Assembly: GCF_023821985.2 (NCBI RefSeq)
Contig: NZ_CP098805.1
Coordinates: 3,844,001-3,908,000, forward strand
Direction of reading: 5' to 3'
DNA length: 64,000 bases
DNA from: Dyadobacter chenhuakuii
GTDB taxonomy: Bacteria; Bacteroidota; Bacteroidia; Cytophagales; Spirosomataceae
Made by a program: the position numbers and the translations under genes. Below are positions 8,920 through 15,883 of this stretch, one piece after another. The notes under the pieces are model-generated. The model saw nothing but the letters and a program-made list of their open reading frames with translations, searched no databases and had not been told where the DNA came from. Position 1 is the stretch's first letter; every line of letters begins with the position of its first letter.

Positions 8920-8954
8920 AAAACAAAAAAAGCCCGATTTTGAAAATCGGGCTT
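8920..8954 (-). terminator. Intrinsic terminator in front of hisH (attenuator candidate)
   Basis: On the minus strand AAGCCCGATT (8954-8945) pairs with AATCGGGCTT (8939-8930), followed by TTTTTTGTTTT. The U-run is only on the minus strand, so it ends transcription heading into hisH, only about 20 bases before its ATG. Its 5' flank and arm, CCCAGAAGCCCG (8959-8948), can instead pair imperfectly with CGGACGTCTTGGG (9020-9008) inside the leader-peptide gene, giving a competing antiterminator. Confidence 0.75.
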
Positions 8955-9004
8955 CTGGGATACTATGTATTCAACCTTATTACAACACTACTTGCAAAAA
9001 CACA

Positions 9005-9070
9005 TCACCCAAGACGTCCGAAAGCCATATGGCCTTGATGAAAATGATGATTTGTTTCAGCTTTAAACAT
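9005..9070 (-). CDS. Histidine-rich leader peptide of the his operon
   Basis: This 21-codon frame starts at ATG 9070 and ends with TGA at 9007-9005. It reads MFKAETNHHFHQGHMAFGRLG, with four His among seven consecutive residues (HHFHQGH). It lies directly upstream of the terminator that precedes hisH and just below a TACATTTG promoter box. The codons after the His run form the proposed antiterminator strand, so a ribosome stalled at the His codons would leave that strand free and allow readthrough, while a ribosome reaching the stop would cover it. That is the logic of translation-coupled attenuation. The start is very close to the predicted transcription start, so the message may be nearly leaderless. 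Peptide identity rests on composition and position, not on homology. Confidence 0.7.
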   Translation of the reverse strand: MFKAETNHHFHQGHMAFGRLG

Positions 9071-9073
9071 GCA

Positions 9074-9081
9074 CAAATGTA
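9074..9081 (-). promoter_or_regulatory. Predicted -7 box of the his operon
   Basis: Minus-strand TACATTTG fits TAnnTTTG. The predicted transcription start falls at about 9066-9070, at or very near the leader-peptide ATG. No clear -33 element was identified. Confidence 0.55.
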
Positions 9082-9183
9082 AGTAATATTTGCTAAAAGC
9101 AGAAAGCATACGAACAAATATTACATTAAAATTTGCTTAGAAAATTCTTGTACATTGCGATTACAAAACGGCTTTGTACGATC

Positions 9184-10674
9184 ATGCGCATTATCATTTC
9201 ACAACTATTTTTCTTTCTAATTACCTTGACCACCGTTACATCCCAGGCACAGTCTGACGAGCTGCCGAACCGGCTTTTTAAAGTGCACGACACTTACCGC
9301 GAGACTACACTAACACAGCGCCGCTTCAAGCAAAAAGACATTCTTCCGCTCATCGCCAAGCGCCAGGGCAACCCGCTTTACAAGATCGAAACCGTCGGCC
9401 AGTCGTTTGAAGGCAGGACGTTACAAATGATCAAAGTCGGCACGGGCAAGAAAAAAGTGCTCCTATGGACACAAATGCATGGCGATGAGCCTACTGCAAC
9501 CATGGCGAGCTTTGACATATTTAATTTCCTGGAAGGCAAAAACGACGGTTTCGACGATTTCCGCAAAGAACTGCTCGAAAAAACAACATTGTATTTTGTT
9601 CCCATGCTCAACCCCGACGGCGCCGAACGTTACCAGCGCCGCACCATGCAGGGCATCGACATGAACCGTGATGCCGCTTCCCGGCAAACGCCCGAAGCAG
9701 TGGTACTGAAAGGTTTGGTGGATCAACTGAAACCCGATTACGGCTTCAACCTGCACGACCAGAGCCCGCGCTATTCGGCTGGCAGAAGCGCCAAGGTTGC
9801 GACCATTTCCTTCCTGGCTACGTCCTACGATTACGAGCTGAATATCAACCCCGTCCGCGAGCGTTCCATGCAGCTGATCGTGGGCATGAATAAGGTTTTG
9901 CAAAAATACATTCCCGGTCAGGTTGCACGCTATTCCGACGATCATGAACCTCGTGGCTTTGGTGATAATGTTCAGAAATGGGGAACCACATTGGTTCTGA
10001 TAGAATCCGGTGGCTATGTAGGCGATCCAGAAAAACAATATATAAGGAAGCTCAATTTCATGGCGATCCTTTCGGCATTGGACAAAATCGCTGACAATTC
10101 CCTTACCAAAGAAAAACGCGACGATTATTACAAAATCCCTGAAAACGGAAGATGGGTTTATGATCTCGTGGTGCGCAATGCAACAGTTAAGCAATCCGGG
10201 AAGTCGTTTCTGGCGGATCTGGGCATTAACAGGAATGAAGTAAGCTATTCCAATGCAACCAAATTCTTTTATTACAGCAAAATCGAGGACTTCGGCGACC
10301 TGCATCCGCAATTCGGCAGTGAAGAAATTGATGCAAAAGGATTAACCATTGAAAAAGGCAAGGTATATCCCACGACATATAAGAATGTAAGCGAGGTCAG
10401 TAAACTCAATGCATTAAGTCTGCTCAAACAAGGTTACACCTACGTCCGTCTTGCATCCGACAGCAACACCCGCGCCCTCGGTCTTTACTTTACAACAACG
10501 CCATTGCATGTCCTCAGAAGCGGGCAAGCTGCTCCTTCCGGAACGCCTGGATTAGGCAATACAGCAACATTTATCCTCAAAAAAGGCGCCGTAGTGAAGT
10601 ATGCGGTCATCAATGGCTTCGTTTACGACCTGGAAGACTTTGAAGCCGGAAAAGGAAACGGGATTATTGAGTAA
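9184..10674 (+). CDS. Secreted M14-family zinc carboxypeptidase-like protein
   Basis: This 496-residue protein starts at ATG 9184, giving a signal peptide (MRIIISQLFFFLITLTTVTSQAQ). The M14 fold is shown by the zinc ligands in QMHGDEPTA (HxxE) and a later His in FNLHDQSPRY, the NPDGAERYQRRT and GIDMNRDA segments that hold substrate-binding Asn-Arg, and the C-terminal catalytic Glu in LIESGGYVGD. The last 150 residues have no clear family. M14 enzymes remove C-terminal residues or act on peptidoglycan peptides; specificity here is unknown. It is transcribed divergently from the his operon with no obvious partner gene. Confidence 0.85.
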   Translation: MRIIISQLFFFLITLTTVTSQAQSDELPNRLFKVHDTYRETTLTQRRFKQKDILPLIAKRQGNPLYKIETVGQSFEGRTLQMIKVGTGKKKVLLWTQMHGDEPTATMASFDIFNFLEGKNDGFDDFRKELLEKTTLYFVPMLNPDGAERYQRRTMQGIDMNRDAASRQTPEAVVLKGLVDQLKPDYGFNLHDQSPRYSAGRSAKVATISFLATSYDYELNINPVRERSMQLIVGMNKVLQKYIPGQVARYSDDHEPRGFGDNVQKWGTTLVLIESGGYVGDPEKQYIRKLNFMAILSALDKIADNSLTKEKRDDYYKIPENGRWVYDLVVRNATVKQSGKSFLADLGINRNEVSYSNATKFFYYSKIEDFGDLHPQFGSEEIDAKGLTIEKGKVYPTTYKNVSEVSKLNALSLLKQGYTYVRLASDSNTRALGLYFTTTPLHVLRSGQAAPSGTPGLGNTATFILKKGAVVKYAVINGFVYDLEDFEAGKGNGIIE

Positions 10675-10736
10675 GTGCTTGATTTTAAACGAAAAACCAC
10701 ATTCCGAAATAACTGAGCCATAACATGGGGGTAACA

Positions 10737-10764
10737 TTGAGGTAATATTGGCAGTCTACTTTTG
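10737..10764 (+). promoter_or_regulatory. Promoter of the TonB receptor gene
   Basis: TACTTTTG at 10757-10764 matches TAnnTTTG, and a TTG at 10737-10739 lies 17 bases upstream. The gene's ATG is at 10792. An in-frame ATG at 10762 would fall inside the -7 box, which argues against it as the start. Confidence 0.55.
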
Positions 10765-10791
10765 TATCAGAAAATAATTCTGACACAAGAC

Positions 10792-13608
10792 ATGAACTTA
10801 AAAATTACCTCTCTCTTATTTTTCCTCTTCACTACCACGTTGGTATACGCTCAAACGGGTTCGATTAAGGGGAACATTGTTGATTACAAGACCAAAGAAG
10901 CTGTCATCGGAGCCAGCGTTGTTTTAAAAGGTTCCACTCCACCCATCGGAACAGCAACAGATGTTGAAGGAAATTTCGACATTCAGAATATCCCCACAGG
11001 AAAGCAAACGGTTATCGTAAGCTACGTTTCTTACAAGCCGAAAGAAATTGCAATTGAAGTTTATCCAAATCAGGCGGTCCTCATCAACACAACCATTGAG
11101 GAAGATGTGGCGAACCTGGAAGAGGTTAAGATCGTAGGACAACGTCAATCCTTCACCGACGTTTCCGTTATCACCGAAATCAAGCAGGCCGAGCAAATCG
11201 CCGTTGGTATTTCTGCCCAGCAGATCCAGAAATCCCAGGATCGTGACGCTTCACAAGTGGTTCGCCGCGTGCCGGGTGTTTCTATTCAGGACGACCGCTT
11301 CGTAATTATCCGCGGTTTGAACGAGCGTTACAACACCGTAATGTTGAATGATGCGATCACGCCTTCAACCGAGGTTGACGTTAAATCTTTCTCATTTGAC
11401 CTGATTCCAAGCACAGCCATTGACCGGATGATGATCTACAAATCCGGTGCACCTGAATTGCCAGGTGAATTTGCAGGTGGAATTATCAAAATTTATACAA
11501 AAACAATCCCCGACGACAACGGATTTACATTCAGCTTAACGGGCGGTTACCGCGGAAACACAACATTCCAAAATGTGCTTGATTACAAAGGCTCATCATT
11601 GGACTGGACTGGTTTCGGTGCACCGGACAGAGCACTTCCAAACGGTTTCCCTTCGACAAAAAGATTGCAAAACGAAAACGGGCCTTCGGACGCAACATTG
11701 AACGCATTCCGCAACCTGCCGGAGTTTTATGATCTGAAATCAAAATCAGTAACGCCTGACCTTCGCGCTTCACTGGGTTACAACCACAAGTTCGAGCTTG
11801 GGAACATGAAGTTGACCACATTCAATAATGTCAACTATTCATCTACACACCAGTTTTTACCAACAACACAATTCCGTTATCTGAGCTTTAATACTGAAAA
11901 ACAGAAATCAGACATTCAAAGCTCGTATCAGGATGAATTGTATCAAAACAATGTCCGCCTGGGCGTGATGTCTAACTGGGCATTGATCATTAATCCGAAT
12001 CACAAGATCGAATTCAGAAACCTGTTCAACCAGCTTTCTAATAAAGAGACCAACTTCCGTCAGGGTTACAATACAGACAATGATGTTGAAGTGCAGAACT
12101 ACGCATTCCGTTACGAGTCCAAAAGCATTTACTCTGGCCAGTTAGGCGGAACGCACGAGCTGGGCGCACATACAACATTGAAATGGCTGGGCGCATTGGG
12201 AACGACCATCCGCAGCGAACCGGATTATCGCCGCTTTATTTCAACCCGTCCGATAGGTTCAACCGGCCCTTTCCAGGTGGAACTTGTTCCGGGAAGCAAC
12301 GCCAGCTTAACAAGAGGAGCGAGATTTTATTCTGAACTAACCGAATACACGAGCTCTTTCCGCGCCGATCTTGAACACCGTTTCGAACGCAGCGCTTACG
12401 AAGATGACGAAAGTATGCAGATCAAACTTCGTGCAGGTGCTTACGGTGAAATGAAGGACAGAGCATTCAAAGCAAGATGGTTCAATTTGACCAACTCAGG
12501 CAATGCTTCACAAGAATTGCTAAGCCAGGCACCAGCTCAGCTTTTTGATTCACAAAACATTGGAAGAGATCAGCTTTACTACGCAGAAAGAACCAACACA
12601 GATGATAAGTATACCGCCCAAAACACATTAATGGCAGGTTATGTGGGTTCTTACATTCCTTTTACTAAAAAATTCAATGTGTCTGTTGGTCTGCGTATCG
12701 AGAACAACATTCAGAAACTGCAAAGCAGACAGCGTGGTAGCGGCGAACGTATCCGCGTGAACAACCCGATTTTCCGCTTCCTGCCTTCGGCTAACCTGGC
12801 TTACAACTTCACTGAAAAATCGCTGGTAAGATTGGCTTACTCGGTTTCTGTAAATCGCCCTGAGTTCCGCGAACTGGCGCCATTTACTTACTATGACTTT
12901 AACTTCGATGTGTCCCGCGTTGGTAACCCGAATTTGAAAACGCCTTCGATCCAGAACGTCGACCTGCGTTACGAGTTCTATCCAAAAGAAGGCGAAATGA
13001 TTTCGGTTGCGGCATTCTACAAGCACTTTGTTAACCCGATCGAAACACGTATCCGCTACGCAGGTTCAGGCGTCTCATTCTATGTGGATAATGCAAAATC
13101 GGCTTACACTTATGGTGCTGAAATTGAGCTGCGCAAATCCCTTAAAAACCTGACTGTTTCTCCATTCGTAGACAACCTGAGCGTTTTGCTAAATGCATCT
13201 GTGATCAATAGCAATGTGTTAACAGGCTTCGCAGGACAAGAAAATGACCGCCAGCTTCAAGGACAATCGCCTTACCTGATCAATGCAGGAGTTTATTACA
13301 ACGATGTGAACCGCGGCTGGCAGGTGAATGCACTTTACAATGTCGTAGGACGCCGGATCTTCCTTGTGGGTGACCGCGATTTACAGCCAACCGTTTATGA
13401 AATGGCAAGAAACGTGATCGATTTAAACATTGTGAAGGCTTTGGGAGAACATCTTGAAATCAAATTGGGAATCCAGGATCTGCTTAACCAGCGCTTCCGC
13501 CTGATCCAGGATAGCAACCAGGATCAAAAAATCACCAGCGTGGATGAGTCGTACCAGAGTTACCGCAGAGGCAGCTACTCAACCATCGGAATCAATTACA
13601 AATTTTAA
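10792..13608 (+). CDS. TonB-dependent outer-membrane receptor with N-terminal carboxypeptidase-regulatory-like domain
   Basis: This 938-residue outer-membrane protein starts at ATG 10792 with a signal peptide (LKITSLLFFLFTTTLVYAQ). A CarboxypepD_reg-like domain (about 22-105, SIKGNIVDYKTKEAVIGASV) is followed by a plug domain (QIQKSQDRDASQVVRRVPGVSI, IIRGLNERYNTVMLNDAI) and a long 22-strand-type barrel ending in a terminal aromatic (GINYKF). It takes up a ligand across the outer membrane using TonB energy. Unlike SusC proteins it has no SusD partner; instead a beta-helix lipoprotein gene follows after 72 bases, a pairing that suggests joint work at the surface. The ligand is unknown. Confidence 0.88.
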   Translation: MNLKITSLLFFLFTTTLVYAQTGSIKGNIVDYKTKEAVIGASVVLKGSTPPIGTATDVEGNFDIQNIPTGKQTVIVSYVSYKPKEIAIEVYPNQAVLINTTIEEDVANLEEVKIVGQRQSFTDVSVITEIKQAEQIAVGISAQQIQKSQDRDASQVVRRVPGVSIQDDRFVIIRGLNERYNTVMLNDAITPSTEVDVKSFSFDLIPSTAIDRMMIYKSGAPELPGEFAGGIIKIYTKTIPDDNGFTFSLTGGYRGNTTFQNVLDYKGSSLDWTGFGAPDRALPNGFPSTKRLQNENGPSDATLNAFRNLPEFYDLKSKSVTPDLRASLGYNHKFELGNMKLTTFNNVNYSSTHQFLPTTQFRYLSFNTEKQKSDIQSSYQDELYQNNVRLGVMSNWALIINPNHKIEFRNLFNQLSNKETNFRQGYNTDNDVEVQNYAFRYESKSIYSGQLGGTHELGAHTTLKWLGALGTTIRSEPDYRRFISTRPIGSTGPFQVELVPGSNASLTRGARFYSELTEYTSSFRADLEHRFERSAYEDDESMQIKLRAGAYGEMKDRAFKARWFNLTNSGNASQELLSQAPAQLFDSQNIGRDQLYYAERTNTDDKYTAQNTLMAGYVGSYIPFTKKFNVSVGLRIENNIQKLQSRQRGSGERIRVNNPIFRFLPSANLAYNFTEKSLVRLAYSVSVNRPEFRELAPFTYYDFNFDVSRVGNPNLKTPSIQNVDLRYEFYPKEGEMISVAAFYKHFVNPIETRIRYAGSGVSFYVDNAKSAYTYGAEIELRKSLKNLTVSPFVDNLSVLLNASVINSNVLTGFAGQENDRQLQGQSPYLINAGVYYNDVNRGWQVNALYNVVGRRIFLVGDRDLQPTVYEMARNVIDLNIVKALGEHLEIKLGIQDLLNQRFRLIQDSNQDQKITSVDESYQSYRRGSYSTIGINYKF

Positions 13609-13680
13609 TAACCACAAGTCGTAAACCGGCTCTTTTTATCACCAGAGTACTTTAAAACAGAAAAACAAACAATTGAATTT

Positions 13681-15030
13681 ATGAAAAACACAGGTAAACT
13701 TTTGAGCTTGCTGATGTTAGGGCTTACAATGTTCGGGTCTTTCTCTTGCACGAACGATGACGAAGAAGATGACGATGATATCATTGTAACGCCGGTAGGA
13801 GAAATGAAAACCATCTCAGGCAGAATTACCGCCAACACCACGTGGTCTGCTTCCAACCAATATCTGCTTTCAGGATTTGTTTATGTTGAATCCGGCGTAA
13901 CATTGAATATCGAGCCAGGAACCATTATCAAAGGGGACGGAGTTCAAAAAGGCTCTCTGATCGTTTTGCCAGGCGCGAAAATCGTAGCAGTAGGAACACC
14001 TGACAAGCCTATCATCTTTACTTCAAACAAACCAGCCGGACAGCGTAAAGCAGGTGACTGGGGTGGATTGATCATCCTTGGAAAAGCGCCGGTTAACAAG
14101 CCAGACGCGGTAATTGAAGGAGAAAACCAGTCTAAATTTGGCGGAACAGACGCAGCTGACAATTCAGGACAGCTTAAATATGTACGTATCGAGTTCGCTG
14201 GTATCGCTTACGAAACAGATAAAGAGATCAATGGTCTTACATTCGGTGGCGTGGGTTCAGGAACAGAGGTTGATTATGTGCAGGTTTCTTACTCAGGCGA
14301 CGATTCTTACGAATGGTTTGGTGGAGCTGTTAATGCAAAACATTTGATCGCTTACCGCGGTCTGGACGATGATTTCGATACAGACAATGGATTTTCAGGA
14401 AACATTCAATACGGTTTTATCCTTCGTGACCCGGCGGTAGCGGATCAGGCTGGTGATTCAAATGGCTTTGAGTCTGACAATGACGCTGCGGGCTCGCCCG
14501 CAACGCCTCAGACTTCGGCTAAATTTGCCAATGTTACGATCGCTATGGCAAGCGGAACGCCTAACGCGAAATTTGCTTCTGCTATGCGTATCAGAAGAAA
14601 CTCTGCGATCTCGGTTTATAACACATTGGTGACTGGTGAATGGCCACGTTCCGCAGTAAGGATTCAGGATGAAACCACAATCGCCAACTTTACAACCGGA
14701 AAAATCAAAATGGACGGAAATACAGTGGCTATAACTGGAACTCCGAAAGAAGGTGTGATCGAAGGCACTACATTGGCGCTTTTCGCTCCTGCTGCTAGCA
14801 AAAACAAAGTGGCTGCTGTTGCTGATCTTAAACTGTCAACTGGTTACAACTCAATCACTGCTAAGCCAGGTCTTTTGCCAACGACAGGTTCTGCTTTATT
14901 GACCGGCGGCGCAACATTGCCAGCAGGATTCGAAGCAAACACAGTCGTTGGTGCATTCGGAACAACCGACTGGACTGACAAATGGGCTAACTGGGATCCA
15001 CAGAATGCCAACTACGAAATTCAGAAATAA
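13681..15030 (+). CDS. Surface lipoprotein with beta-helix-like repeats, partner of the TonB receptor
   Basis: This 449-residue lipoprotein has a signal peptide with lipobox FSC at about residue 22 and then a strongly acidic stretch (TNDDEEDDDD) directly after the Cys. In Bacteroidota, acidic residues just after the lipidated Cys act as a lipoprotein export signal, so surface exposure is likely. The body has repeated G-rich strands (GVTLNIEPGTIIKGDG, KPIIFTSNKPAGQRKAGDWGG, LKYVRIEFAG, VDYVQVSYSGDDSYEWFGG) typical of right-handed beta-helix proteins, and several Asp-rich turns that could bind calcium. It follows the TonB receptor gene at 72 bases and is closed by a terminator, so the two form an operon. 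Substrate or adhesive role is not evident. Confidence 0.75.
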   Translation: MKNTGKLLSLLMLGLTMFGSFSCTNDDEEDDDDIIVTPVGEMKTISGRITANTTWSASNQYLLSGFVYVESGVTLNIEPGTIIKGDGVQKGSLIVLPGAKIVAVGTPDKPIIFTSNKPAGQRKAGDWGGLIILGKAPVNKPDAVIEGENQSKFGGTDAADNSGQLKYVRIEFAGIAYETDKEINGLTFGGVGSGTEVDYVQVSYSGDDSYEWFGGAVNAKHLIAYRGLDDDFDTDNGFSGNIQYGFILRDPAVADQAGDSNGFESDNDAAGSPATPQTSAKFANVTIAMASGTPNAKFASAMRIRRNSAISVYNTLVTGEWPRSAVRIQDETTIANFTTGKIKMDGNTVAITGTPKEGVIEGTTLALFAPAASKNKVAAVADLKLSTGYNSITAKPGLLPTTGSALLTGGATLPAGFEANTVVGAFGTTDWTDKWANWDPQNANYEIQK

Positions 15031-15057
15031 TAGTCTTATATAATTGGTGTCAGAATT

Positions 15058-15096
15058 TCGAAAGGCCGGGGGCAGATGCTTCCGGTCTTTTTTTTG
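15058..15096 (+). terminator. Terminator after the surface lipoprotein gene
   Basis: An inverted repeat AAGGCCGG ... CCGGTCTT with inner pairing is followed by a run of T, 30 bases after the stop codon. It ends the TonB receptor/lipoprotein operon. Confidence 0.7.
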
Positions 15097-15239
15097 TGCC
15101 CGATGTTTTGGTAAAGGTCGCTAAGGCACTCGTAATTAGCTTTCATCTTGTAATAATGAGACGAATAGAATATATTCGAATTCGCTTTTTTGTCTTGACA
15201 AGTATTTTTTCAAATACGAATACATTTTAATACGATTTA

Positions 15240-15851
15240 ATGTCCGAATTCCAGGCTTACCTACAACTAGGTTTCACCCACATTACCGATTCCCTTGGCT
15301 ACGACCATATCCTTTTCATTATGGCGCTTTGTACAGTATACACGCTCATCGACTGGAAAAAAGTGATCGTTTTGGTTACTGCTTTTACTATCGGCCATTC
15401 CATTACGCTCGCGCTTTCCACATTGGGTTTTGTGAATGTGAACCCGGACTGGATTGAGCTGCTCATTCCGGTTACCATTGTTATTACGGCCGTCCTTAAT
15501 TTCTTTTATGTTGTTCCAAAAGCGTCTTTCAGCCAGCATGAGAAAGCTTCAAAGGTTCGTTATCCGCTCGCATTGTTTTTTGGATTGATCCACGGATTGG
15601 GCTTTTCCAATTATCTGAGGTCATTACTAGGAAAAGAAGCAGACATTGTGAGTCCGTTGCTGGGCTTTAATGTTGGACTGGAACTGGGTCAACTGATCAT
15701 CGTTTTTGTCATTTTGTCCATTGCATTTTTCATGATCGAGATCCTTCGTGTCCAGCGCCTGAGCTGGATCCATATTTTATCCGGCATTATCGTCGGCATG
15801 TCGCTTTCACTGATCATTAATAACGAATTCCTGCACAGCCTTTTAGCCTAA
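15240..15851 (+). CDS. HupE/UreJ-family membrane protein
   Basis: This 203-residue protein has about six membrane spans. Family features are the N-terminal GFTHITDSLGYDHILFIMALC with conserved His and Asp in the first span, TAFTIGHSITL, and FGLIHGLGFSNYLR. HupE/UreJ proteins are linked to nickel or cobalt uptake for hydrogenase and urease, but this Bacteroidota branch is often found away from nickel enzymes, as here, so metal transport is only a suggestion. It is followed after 32 bases by an M1 peptidase gene in the same direction, with which it probably shares a transcript. Confidence 0.75.
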   Translation: MSEFQAYLQLGFTHITDSLGYDHILFIMALCTVYTLIDWKKVIVLVTAFTIGHSITLALSTLGFVNVNPDWIELLIPVTIVITAVLNFFYVVPKASFSQHEKASKVRYPLALFFGLIHGLGFSNYLRSLLGKEADIVSPLLGFNVGLELGQLIIVFVILSIAFFMIEILRVQRLSWIHILSGIIVGMSLSLIINNEFLHSLLA

Positions 15852-15883
15852 ATAACCTGCATTATTCTCAATAACCAACTAAT

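Noticed and set aside
8965-9069. Plus-strand frame MYSTLLQHYLQKHITQDVRK over the his leader
   Set aside because: It is antisense to the His-rich leader and attenuator, has no promoter, and overlaps the terminator; the minus-strand reading explains the sequence better.
9463-10311. 282-residue minus-strand frame inside the M14 gene
   Set aside because: It is the antisense shadow of a gene with intact zinc ligands and signal peptide; no domain is visible in it.
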